A stretch of 13,287 nt of DNA from Deltaproteobacteria bacterium (lineage in GTDB: Bacteria > Bdellovibrionota > UBA1018). The DNA is taken from contig JACQAU010000044.1 in the NCBI GenBank assembly GCA_016194835.1, forward strand, positions 1 to 13,287, given 5' to 3'. The translations under genes and the position numbers were made by a program. This document shows positions 6,835 to 13,287 of the stretch, piece by piece. The notes under the pieces were generated by a model. The model was not told where the DNA came from. It saw only the letters and a program-made list of their open reading frames with translations, and did no database searches. Numbering within the stretch: position 1 is the stretch's first letter; every line of letters begins with the position of its first letter.

Positions 6835-7704
6835 TTACTTTTTGTTTTTCTCAACATTTTCTTCAGTCGGCTCTAAATCTTGAGTTTCTAAGTCTGCCGC
6901 GTCCAAGCCCTGCAGATCTATATCGCCCTCAAAACGAGAAGCTTTCTTTTCTGCCTCAAAAAGTTCTTGCTCTTTATCGCGTTCAACCTGTAGTTGTTCT
7001 TGTGAACGGAGTTTTTCTTGATAAATTTGAAAACCTTCAATGCAACTATCAGCTATAAGCTTTGAAAAAAGTCTTACGCTCCTTGTTGCGTCATCATTTC
7101 CTGGAATTACATAAGTAATGTCTGACGGATCACAGTTGGTATCCACTACTGCAATTAGTGGAATACCAAGTTTTTTTGCTTCCTTTATGGCAATATGTTC
7201 TTTCTCGGTATCAATTATGAACAGTGCTGCTGGGAGTTTTTTCATGTCTTCGATACCACCCAGGGATTTTTTAAGCTTGAAAAGTTCTCTATCTAAACGG
7301 GATTGTTCCTTTTTTGATGTTTCATTCCATTCTGGCGCAGCTTTTAGTGATTCTAATTTTTTTAGTCTATCAATCGACGCTCGCACAGTTTGATAATTTG
7401 TTAACATGCCGCCAAGCCATCTATTTGTTACATAATACATGTTGGCTCTTTTGGCTTCTTCTTCGACAACGTCTTTTGCTTGTTTTTTGGTGCCTACAAA
7501 AAGAACTTTTTTCCCCTCAGAGGTTACTTGTACAGCGAATTGCACAGCGGCTCTTGCCTGGGATACTGTTTTTTGTAGATCAATAATATAAATCCCATTT
7601 CTTGCACCAAACACATAGGGTTTCATCTTTGGATTCCAGCGTTTTGTTTGATGACCGAAATGAACCCCCGCTTCTAATAACTCTTTCATAACAACATTAG
7701 GCAT
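6835..7704 (-). CDS. rpsB: 30S ribosomal protein S2
   Basis: This protein of the small ribosomal subunit opens the operon. AGVHFGHQTKRWNPKMKPYV near the N-terminus, NRWLGGMLTNYQT in the middle, and IPLIAVVDTNCDP followed by IPGNDDATRS are signature S2 segments. The 289 residues exceed the roughly 240 of E. coli because of a charged, acidic C-terminal tail rich in Glu, Asp and Lys after about residue 235; such tails vary among bacteria. The ATG at 7704 has AAAGGAG eight bases upstream. The roughly 255-base leader region between it and the divergent GMP reductase gene holds repeated AGATCTTT elements and hairpins. In E. coli S2 represses rpsB-tsf through the leader; whether that holds here cannot be seen. 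Confidence 0.97.
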   Translation of the reverse strand: MPNVVMKELLEAGVHFGHQTKRWNPKMKPYVFGARNGIYIIDLQKTVSQARAAVQFAVQVTSEGKKVLFVGTKKQAKDVVEEEAKRANMYYVTNRWLGGMLTNYQTVRASIDRLKKLESLKAAPEWNETSKKEQSRLDRELFKLKKSLGGIEDMKKLPAALFIIDTEKEHIAIKEAKKLGIPLIAVVDTNCDPSDITYVIPGNDDATRSVRLFSKLIADSCIEGFQIYQEKLRSQEQLQVERDKEQELFEAEKKASRFEGDIDLQGLDAADLETQDLEPTEENVEKNKK

Positions 7705-7761
7705 CTGTTTTACTCCTTTATTAAATCATAGTGGCTAAATTGATATGCGGGAAACATACAC

Positions 7762-7793
7762 AGATCTTTATACTTAAGATCTTTCAGATCTTT
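7762..7793. repeat. Three AGATCTTT repeats with a 7-bp stem in the rpsB leader
   Basis: AGATCTTT occurs at 7762-7769, 7777-7784 and 7786-7793. Because AGATCT is itself a palindrome, AGATCTT (7762-7768) and AAGATCT (7776-7782) can also form a perfect 7-bp stem with a 7-base loop. The cluster lies about 60-90 bases upstream of rpsB, where a regulatory protein or leader RNA structure could act. The repeats are seen directly; any role is guesswork. Confidence 0.45.
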
Positions 7794-7843
7794 ACCGCAG
7801 TTTCAAAGACAGTTATTTTAACAACTTGCCTTTCCTCCACCCC

Positions 7844-7870
7844 AAAAACCAAACCTTTTTAGTGGTTTGG
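7844..7870 (-). terminator. Small hairpin followed by a U-run, read leftwards
   Basis: CCAAACC (7849-7855) and GGTTTGG (7864-7870) form a 7-bp stem with an 8-base loop. On the minus strand it is followed by TTTTT (complement 7844-7848), the form of a weak intrinsic terminator. No minus-strand gene lies immediately to the right, so it might stop antisense transcription entering the rpsB promoter region, or it may be fortuitous. Confidence 0.35.
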
Positions 7871-7959
7871 CACCACGCAATGCAGGGATGTGTGAATTTA
7901 TATCTCATTTACTAAAGTTTTTTGAAAATTTCCAGAAAATAATGCTAAAGAATATAAAT

Positions 7960-8973
7960 ATGTCTGTAAATGCCATTACGTTTGATGATGTGCTGCTAGT
8001 TCCTTCTTATAACCATTATGAGTCCAGAAGATTAGTTGATATCTCTGTTCAAGACAGAACAGGCAAATTAAAGCTAGGTCTGCCTGTTATGACTTCAAAT
8101 ATGGATACAATTACTGAAAACGCAATGGCTAACTTTATTGGGAGTAAAGGGGGCATTGGTGTTTTGCACCGTTTTTTATCTATCGATAGAAATGTAGAAG
8201 AATTTAAGAAATGCAAATATCCTACTTTTGTGTCTATGGGTTGTTCGGAAAAAGATTTCGAAAGAGCTGAGGCTTTAAAAAGCGCAGGTGCGACTTATTA
8301 TTGCATAGATGTTGCACACGCTCACGCTAAATATGTTGGTAAAACACTTAAGAGTTTAAGAGATTTGCTGCCTGATGCTTGTATTATGGCAGGAAACGTA
8401 GCAACTTATGCAGGAGCTGATTATTTAGCATCTTGTGGAGCAGATATTATCAGAGTGGGCATTGGTGGTGGCTCTGTCTGTAGTACAAGAATTAAAACAG
8501 GTTTTGGCGTGCCCATGGTTACTTCTATTCAAGAGTGCGCAAGAGTGGACCGCTCTATTGTGGCAGATGGTGGTATTAGAGTGCCAGGTGATGTTGTCAA
8601 AGCATTAGCGTTTGGCGCAGATTTTGTTATGGTTGGTGGGATTTTTGCAGGTTCTCGTTCTACGCCCGGTCCAGTGATAAAAAAACCAGATGGCACTATG
8701 GTAAAAGAATACAGAGGCATGGCTAGCCGTGAAGCTCAGGAAGATTTTATGGGCGTGATGCCTGAATGGAAAACAGCTGAAGGTGTTTCAGTCGAAGTGC
8801 CTTATCTGGAAGACGAAGATGCCATTGTTGCTGATTTTGTTGGTGGACTTCGTTCTGGTCTCACTTATGGTGGAGCCAGTACAATTCGTGAGCTGCAACG
8901 AAAACTAAATTATATGATTATTTCAGAGGCTTCTCGCGTAGAAAGCCTGCCGCATAAAATGTTAAAAAAATAA
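7960..8973 (+). CDS. guaC: GMP reductase / IMP dehydrogenase family enzyme without CBS domains, probably GMP reductase
   Basis: The protein is a 337-residue TIM-barrel enzyme of guanine nucleotide metabolism. ITFDDVLLVP starts it; GNVATYAGADYL, VGIGGGSVCSTR with catalytic Cys174 and Thr176, ADGGIRVPGD and YRGMAS (251-256) follow in order. There is no CBS pair between about 100 and 220, as in IMP dehydrogenases. The Arg-Tyr dyad of IMP dehydrogenase is absent; the region reads EDFMGVMPEWKTAEG. These features favour GMP reductase (GMP plus NADPH to IMP plus ammonia). However, the Glu used by human GMPR2 in its GMSSE motif is replaced by Arg257, with Glu258 beside it, and VPY plus GGLRSG resemble IMP dehydrogenase. 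The ATG at 7960 fits the family N-terminus; an ATG at 7942 and a TTG at 7867 are alternatives, none with a strong ribosome binding site. Confidence 0.85.
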   Translation: MSVNAITFDDVLLVPSYNHYESRRLVDISVQDRTGKLKLGLPVMTSNMDTITENAMANFIGSKGGIGVLHRFLSIDRNVEEFKKCKYPTFVSMGCSEKDFERAEALKSAGATYYCIDVAHAHAKYVGKTLKSLRDLLPDACIMAGNVATYAGADYLASCGADIIRVGIGGGSVCSTRIKTGFGVPMVTSIQECARVDRSIVADGGIRVPGDVVKALAFGADFVMVGGIFAGSRSTPGPVIKKPDGTMVKEYRGMASREAQEDFMGVMPEWKTAEGVSVEVPYLEDEDAIVADFVGGLRSGLTYGGASTIRELQRKLNYMIISEASRVESLPHKMLKK

Positions 8974-8975
8974 AT

Positions 8976-9004
8976 TTGACACACCTAACCAAGGGCGATA
9001 TGCA
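8976..9004 (+). promoter_or_regulatory. Possible internal promoter at the start of the exported-protein gene
   Basis: A perfect -35 TTGACA (8976-8981) is followed after exactly 17 bases by TATGCA (8999-9004), which matches the -10 consensus at four of six positions including the first two. Transcription would start near 9011-9012, next to the second candidate start codon at 9012, so a leaderless message starting there is conceivable. The boxes may also be chance in this AT-rich DNA. Confidence 0.35.
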
Positions 9005-10412
9005 TAGCGTTATGTGTGGGGTAATTGATTTGTTTAGAGTCGCTAGGCTCATTTTATTGATGGGGTTTGTTTTTTCAACTTCGTATGCAGACAATCAGAG
9101 AAGACCCGTTCCTCTTGCTTTTAATACCCCGTTTGATTTTTATTTTGATTTTGCTAGAGATCCAAAAAATACTTTTCTCAATTTTGAGGCTATTGCTCTT
9201 AATCAGCCTGAATCAAAAGTTAGAGTTTTAACCTTTCAGACTAGTGCTGGAATAACTAAAGATATCTTTATAGAACAAACCATCAAGACTTCTGAGCTAA
9301 TTAATGCAGCATGGTTTAATAAGGTTTCTCCAAGAAATTCGGCAAAAAATTCAAATGGAACACTTGGATTAGATGAAATACAAATTCAAGAATTATTTTC
9401 ACGTCTTTATTTGAAGTACAAAGACATTTGGGGCCTTGTTGTGAAACCAAGAAGAACATTTTTTTGGAAAGAGCGACAAAAGGCACAAAAGGCAAATGAA
9501 GAAGCCGCTGTGGCATTAAAATCTTGGATTAATAGCTATGTATATAGTTTTGAAAATCTAGTTTTTACAAAGATTCTTTTTTTTCATGCTACAGAGGAAA
9601 CATTACAGCTGCTAGTTAATGATTTATTGGGGGAGCAGAAACAATCATTAACAATATCACCCATAGATATTCTTGAAATTTTAGAAAGAAATGGACGACG
9701 CTTATCAGAAAAAAGTTTAGAACGAGTGCTGTTGCGGTTTTTAAAATATAATGATCTCTTTGTGATGGAGTATGCGGTTTGTCGGTTTACTGAAAAATTT
9801 GATTCTGGACCAATAAGTATAGAAGATCGGGATCTTGTAGAGCAGGTGTTTATAAGCGTTTTTAATTTTTTAAGTAATCCCATGTACGAAGGAGGTCAGA
9901 AAACCCCACTCGAAATGCGAGTGCGTCAAAAAATATTTCATCTCCTAAGAAAACTCTATCCAACTGTTAGGGAGTTGTACAACAATGGTACTAGAGTATC
10001 TAAAATTAATCCTGATATGCTTGTACATATAGCGCTTACAGAAGATGATCCAGAAAATGTTTTAGAATTTTGGCCTTATTTAGAAGCAGATATTAAAGAC
10101 GAACTGCTTTTCAAATGGTTTCAAGACTATAAACAAGGCCAATTGCTTTTGCAAGCAGCAGGTAAAAGAACACATGATCCTCAGGTTGGCGCCATAGTAG
10201 ACGAATTCATTATTACTAGCAAAACCCATAATGATAATCAAAAGAGAAGTTTAGCGATCCAAGCTTTAAGACGTATGCTGCATACTGATCCAGAATTAAT
10301 GGCACCTTTTTTTCAAGAAGTATTAGGTCTTCTGATAAGTCATTACAAAATCCCAAGAAATCCTGAAATACAAGGGGCAGCACTAATGGCGTGTGAGGGC
10401 TTGCTTTTATAA
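9000..10412 (+). CDS. Exported alpha-helical protein of unknown function
   Basis: I do not recognise this protein of about 470 residues. The N-terminus has a signal-peptide shape: basic residues (FRVAR), a hydrophobic run LILLMGFVFS, then TSYA with probable cleavage before DNQ at residue 31. The mature part is predicted to be largely helical, with many Leu, Glu and Lys and no cysteines in obvious metal motifs. The C-terminal third, for example RSLAIQALRRMLHTDPELM, resembles HEAT-like helical repeats, but no repeat period was established. It starts 26 bases after the GMP reductase gene on the same strand, so the two may be co-transcribed. The ATG at 9000 follows AAGGG; an ATG at 9012 is also possible. 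It ends three bases before the converging arsM. Periplasmic or outer-membrane location is inferred only from the signal peptide. Confidence 0.7.
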   Translation: MHSVMCGVIDLFRVARLILLMGFVFSTSYADNQRRPVPLAFNTPFDFYFDFARDPKNTFLNFEAIALNQPESKVRVLTFQTSAGITKDIFIEQTIKTSELINAAWFNKVSPRNSAKNSNGTLGLDEIQIQELFSRLYLKYKDIWGLVVKPRRTFFWKERQKAQKANEEAAVALKSWINSYVYSFENLVFTKILFFHATEETLQLLVNDLLGEQKQSLTISPIDILEILERNGRRLSEKSLERVLLRFLKYNDLFVMEYAVCRFTEKFDSGPISIEDRDLVEQVFISVFNFLSNPMYEGGQKTPLEMRVRQKIFHLLRKLYPTVRELYNNGTRVSKINPDMLVHIALTEDDPENVLEFWPYLEADIKDELLFKWFQDYKQGQLLLQAAGKRTHDPQVGAIVDEFIITSKTHNDNQKRSLAIQALRRMLHTDPELMAPFFQEVLGLLISHYKIPRNPEIQGAALMACEGLLL

Positions 10413-10415
10413 TAT

Positions 10416-11363
10416 TTAACAACAAGCGCCTGAAAAATTACCTGATGCTTCAGATGACCCACAGTCAAATAAACCTAAATGTTGATTGACTTCTCCAATA
10501 ATTTTAAAGTGTGGTGCATATCGAGTGGCAGATAGCATTGATGCAGTATTTTTACACACAAGAAGTGGCTGACCTGTCTTAAATAGATGGTGATCATCCA
10601 GTGTAAAGAAATGCCGACACTCTGGTATAGTTCCAAGATAATACGCAACCTGACCGTAGTCTTCGCATCGATCTTCAAGATCAAGTTTAAAAGCCCGGAT
10701 AGTCATCGAATAAAAATCAATCATGCCAGCTTTGTGCTCAATTTCGGTATTGTGAAGTTCAATTTTTGATTTTGCAACAACACGATAATCGTGACAACCC
10801 ACGTGCGCGAGAGTTCGTCTGAAGTCCTCAATATAAAGAGCGCCACCTAAGCATTCACCAAGCAGCACTGGGTCTTCACTTAAGTGTTTGGGGATTCTCC
10901 TGCCAGAAAATACATCTGCAAAATAAAGCTCGCCACCAGGTTTTAGAACACGAAATATTTCTGAAAACACTCTATTCTTATCTGGCGATAGATTAATAAC
11001 GCAATTTGAAACTATGACATCAATAGAACTATTTGCAATATTAAGGTTCACAAGATCCTCGATGTAACCCTTTAAAAATTCGACGTTGGTTGTTTTATAT
11101 CCAAATTTATCAGTGTGAAAACCAGAACCAGAACCTAAATCAAGAACTGTTCTACCCGTTAGCTCCGGAGGAATAGGCGAACCGCATCCATAGAACTTTT
11201 CGATTACTTCTGGATGGATCTCTTTTAAGATATCACGAATTCTGGTTGGCAGTGAGGATGTAGTGCAACACGCGCTAGTTTTCAAATCGTTATTGGTTTT
11301 GAGAATATTTCCATAATAGTCCCTGACAGCTTCAAGTGTTTTCTTTTCTGTTTTCATAACCAT
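10416..11363 (-). CDS. arsM: Arsenite methyltransferase ArsM, with part of the SAM-binding region missing
   Basis: ArsM methylates arsenite using S-adenosylmethionine. The protein (315 aa) has every cysteine site expected of the family: a CC pair (32-33), YGCG (Cys60), SNCVINLSPDK (Cys121), GECLGGALY (Cys171), and the C-terminal DDHHLF and APHF segments. It ends in a CC pair. SAM motif I begins normally as VLDLGSGSG (73-81), but the next residues are FHTDKFGY. In relatives about 30-35 residues separate these, holding the rest of motif I and the acidic GVDMT-type motif that binds the SAM ribose. The frame is kept across the junction (11115-11123). The protein may be inactive or use an altered SAM site. 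It has GGAGG ten bases before the ATG at 11363, inside the end of arsS, and is the last gene of the operon. Confidence 0.85.
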   Translation of the reverse strand: MVMKTEKKTLEAVRDYYGNILKTNNDLKTSACCTTSSLPTRIRDILKEIHPEVIEKFYGCGSPIPPELTGRTVLDLGSGSGFHTDKFGYKTTNVEFLKGYIEDLVNLNIANSSIDVIVSNCVINLSPDKNRVFSEIFRVLKPGGELYFADVFSGRRIPKHLSEDPVLLGECLGGALYIEDFRRTLAHVGCHDYRVVAKSKIELHNTEIEHKAGMIDFYSMTIRAFKLDLEDRCEDYGQVAYYLGTIPECRHFFTLDDHHLFKTGQPLLVCKNTASMLSATRYAPHFKIIGEVNQHLGLFDCGSSEASGNFSGACC

Positions 11364-11369
11364 TTTTTG

Positions 11370-12377
11370 TTAACCTCCATTGTCTTTGATAGTTGAACCA
11401 CTGCAGGAACTGCCATTGCCAGCTGTACAACCATAACAGTGTTCCGCAAAAACAATATTTTGTCGAGCTAACTCTTCGAGCGATTCGATTGTCCACAGTG
11501 TATTCTTCTTTAAATGAATTGGGATTTCTAGCATTTGATTAAAGTCGCAATCATAAAGCTGCCCATCCCAACTGATTGAAACTAGGTCTCTACACATGAT
11601 GTTTTCTGCAGTTTTTGGGTTAAAACTTTGGACTAATAAATTCATGTATTCTTGTAGCCTGGCTTCTCTCTCAAGTTGTTTAAGGAATCGCTTAATAGGC
11701 ATGTTTGTAATGGTAAAAAGACGATTAAATTCGATTCCAAAAAGTTTTTTAAGCTCTTTTTTATAATCTTTTTCAAGTGTTTTTTGAGAGGGAGGCAGAA
11801 AAGCACCAAGAGGATTATAAACCAGATCCAGTGTTAAGCTTGTACCATCTTTTCCGTACCCTAAAGTATTTAATAACAGCAAAGCCCTTATGCTTTTATC
11901 AAATACACCGTTACCTCTTTGGCTATCGACATTCTCTTTTGAGTAACATGGCAAAGAAGCTACAATATTAACCCGATATTCCCTTAAAAATTTTGCAGTC
12001 TCCTCCTGTCCTTTTTCAAATAGAATGGTGAGATTGCAACGATCGATGATAGTTAGCGGCGTTTTTTTTTCTAGCTTATGAATCTCTGACACAAAGTATT
12101 TAAAATTGGGATTTAACTCAGGAGCACCGCCTGTAATATCTACTGTCTCAATAGTTTGACTTTGTTTTAGTAATTGCAAAATGCGATCGATTGTTGCTAG
12201 ATCCATAATTTCTGTCCGTTTTGGCCCTGCCTCTACATGACAGTGGTGACAAGCCTGATTGCAAAGCTTTCCCATATTGACTTGGAGGATTTTGATCTGT
12301 TTTCTTTTGAGATTTAGATTATGATTTTTAACCGTGTCTTCAAACGGTAAAACAAACGGTAAAATGTTTTTTTTCAT
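11370..12377 (-). CDS. arsS: Arsenosugar biosynthesis radical SAM protein ArsS
   Basis: ArsS takes methylated arsenic made by ArsM and attaches a deoxyadenosyl group, a step towards arsenosugars. The 335-residue protein has the radical SAM cluster motif CNQACHHC (Cys39, 43, 46), TGGAPE (82-87), IDRCNLT (Cys114) and ASLPCY (Cys144). The C-terminal Cys-rich domain (DUF3641 type) has MCRDLVSISWDGQLYDCDFN with Cys262 and Cys277, and CYGCTAGNGSSC with Cys314, 317 and 325, which probably bind further iron-sulfur clusters. The ATG at 12377 was chosen because it matches the family N-terminus, has AAAGGA upstream, and overlaps the pit stop codon as ATGA. A frame extension to 12524 lies inside pit and is not real. 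The protein looks complete and intact, unlike its partner ArsM. Confidence 0.93.
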   Translation of the reverse strand: MKKNILPFVLPFEDTVKNHNLNLKRKQIKILQVNMGKLCNQACHHCHVEAGPKRTEIMDLATIDRILQLLKQSQTIETVDITGGAPELNPNFKYFVSEIHKLEKKTPLTIIDRCNLTILFEKGQEETAKFLREYRVNIVASLPCYSKENVDSQRGNGVFDKSIRALLLLNTLGYGKDGTSLTLDLVYNPLGAFLPPSQKTLEKDYKKELKKLFGIEFNRLFTITNMPIKRFLKQLEREARLQEYMNLLVQSFNPKTAENIMCRDLVSISWDGQLYDCDFNQMLEIPIHLKKNTLWTIESLEELARQNIVFAEHCYGCTAGNGSSCSGSTIKDNGG

Positions 12378-13287
12378 ACACCAATTCCTTTTAATATATA
12401 GAAACTCATGGCTCCCAATCCTGCTGCTACAGGTAGTGTAATTACCCAGGCTAATATAATACTGAAGATATTTTTCCACTGAGCCTGGTGTGTAACAGCA
12501 CCGATCCCAAATAGCGCACCGCAAGAAACGTGTGTTGTTGAAACAGGAAGTCCAAATTGAGAGGCTAATATGACAAGTAACCCTGTTACAAGATTAGCCG
12601 TAAACCCCTGTCCAGCATTCATGCTTGTAATTTTATTAGAAACAGTGTCGGCCACTTGATTTGCATGCAGAATTCCTCCAAGTGCGATGGCTATAGCTAC
12701 CATTAATATACCGACAGTAGTGGACACTGTGTGAGCCAATAAAAGAAAAGCTGCAATTTTTGGCGTGTCATTAAGTCCTCTAGCAAAGCTAACAATTCCA
12801 GAGCTCATAAAATGCAATTGGTCTAGAACCATTTTTGCCCTAAATCCAAAAACTTTTCCTGAGTATTGTTCCATACATTGAGGTAGTGCACCCATGCGAA
12901 TAGTGGGTAACTCTGCCACTCTCACCATTGCCAATGCTTGCTCATGAGTTTGTCCAGGCTGGACAATAGCTAGCGTTTCATTCCCAATACAAATACAGGT
13001 TTCTTTTTCAACTCCGCATTGAATTCTTAGGCATCTAAATAGGGGATACAGTATCAGTGCAGTAGCAAGAGCAATGAATGGGCTTACTAAAAGTGGAAGG
13101 AAAAAGCTATTCCAAAGTTTAGAAATATTAACGCCGTTTAAAGACGCAAAAAATCCGGCTCCTATTAAGGCACCCGTCAGTGCGTGAGTTGTAGAAACCG
13201 GAAACCCAAGCTTTGTGGCAGCCATGACTGTAAGTGCAGAGGCTATTACTACAGAAAGAGAAAAGCTTTTCATTGCTATAATGCTAT
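12374..13287 (-). CDS. Pit-family inorganic phosphate transporter, N-terminus beyond the window
   Basis: The visible C-terminal 304 residues are those of a low-affinity phosphate permease of the PiT family. The duplicated signature appears as GFPVSTTHALTGALIGAG near the right edge and GLPVSTTHVSCGALFGIG in the C-terminal half, with FARGLNDTPK as the second GxND-type motif. Several membrane helices flank a central soluble loop with a CGVEKETCIC cysteine cluster. The frame stays open through the right edge, upstream of the internal ATG at 13273, so the true start and promoter lie outside. The stop codon overlaps the arsS start (ATGA), placing the transporter first in a co-translated operon with arsS and arsM. 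Phosphate carriers can admit arsenate, so a role in arsenic uptake is possible; specificity cannot be read from the sequence. Confidence 0.9.
   Translation of the reverse strand, partial: SIIAMKSFSLSVVIASALTVMAATKLGFPVSTTHALTGALIGAGFFASLNGVNISKLWNSFFLPLLVSPFIALATALILYPLFRCLRIQCGVEKETCICIGNETLAIVQPGQTHEQALAMVRVAELPTIRMGALPQCMEQYSGKVFGFRAKMVLDQLHFMSSGIVSFARGLNDTPKIAAFLLLAHTVSTTVGILMVAIAIALGGILHANQVADTVSNKITSMNAGQGFTANLVTGLLVILASQFGLPVSTTHVSCGALFGIGAVTHQAQWKNIFSIILAWVITLPVAAGLGAMSFYILKGIGV

Larger units (their letters stand above)
7705..7959. promoter_or_regulatory. Divergent control region between rpsB and the GMP reductase gene
   Basis: Both neighbouring genes point outwards, so their promoters should lie here. 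No textbook -35/-10 pair was found for either. On the minus strand a TATAAA (complement near 7768-7773) is a possible -10 for rpsB, but no convincing -35 lies at the right distance. The region also holds three AGATCTTT copies and a hairpin, listed separately. Nothing protein-coding was recognised. Confidence 0.4.

Noticed and set aside
7867..7959. N-terminal extension of the GMP reductase from TTG 7867
   Set aside because: The extra residues do not resemble the family and overlap a hairpin; MSVNAITFDD is the expected N-terminus.
10413..10440. Bidirectional terminator between the exported-protein gene and arsM
   Set aside because: The genes are three bases apart and no hairpin is visible.
12378..12524. 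Upstream extension of arsS to 12524
   Set aside because: It lies wholly inside the pit coding region in another frame, while the ATG at 12377 has a ribosome binding site and fits the family N-terminus.

Overview
The window reads as chromosomal DNA from an AT-rich, Gram-negative-type bacterium. The evidence is an RseP-type site-2 protease in the uppS-cdsA-rseP envelope cluster, an exported protein, and the bacterial order rpsB-tsf-pyrH-frr-uppS-cdsA-rseP. The lineage cannot be fixed from the sequence. A short EF-Ts (201 aa) and an RseP with a third PDZ-like block would suit Bdellovibrionota/'delta'-type bacteria, but that is only an inference from remembered relatives.

Layout from left to right. 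(1) At 1-271 (minus) is the 5' part of an AbiEi-family antitoxin gene that runs off the left edge. Its promoter lies inside a near-perfect inverted repeat that probably acts as its operator. (2) A stretch of about 300 bp has no convincing gene. (3) At 608-1918 (plus) is an AAA_14/DUF4143 ATPase. (4) At 1949-7704 (minus) is one tightly packed housekeeping operon, transcribed leftwards: rpsB, tsf, pyrH, frr, uppS, cdsA, rseP. It joins translation (S2, EF-Ts, RRF), UMP phosphorylation, undecaprenyl and CDP-diacylglycerol lipid synthesis, and envelope proteolysis. (5) A divergent intergenic region of about 255 bp holds repeats and a hairpin. (6) At 7960-10412 (plus) is a CBS-less GMP reductase/IMPDH-family enzyme, followed by an unrecognised exported helical protein. 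(7) At 10416-13287 (minus) is an arsenic operon, pit-arsS-arsM, of a Pit phosphate transporter (cut by the right edge), a radical SAM ArsS and an ArsM methyltransferase.

The most notable points are these. uppS has no usual start codon that keeps its conserved first beta strand, and appears to start at CTG behind a strong Shine-Dalgarno sequence. Three conserved proteins (ArsM, CdsA and the third PDZ block of RseP) each seem to lack an internal in-frame segment of conserved core. In ArsM this removes part of the SAM-binding region, although every expected arsenic-binding cysteine and the full partner ArsS are kept. The AbiEi gene has a clear autoregulatory-looking operator. No tRNA, rRNA, CRISPR array or insertion sequence was seen.
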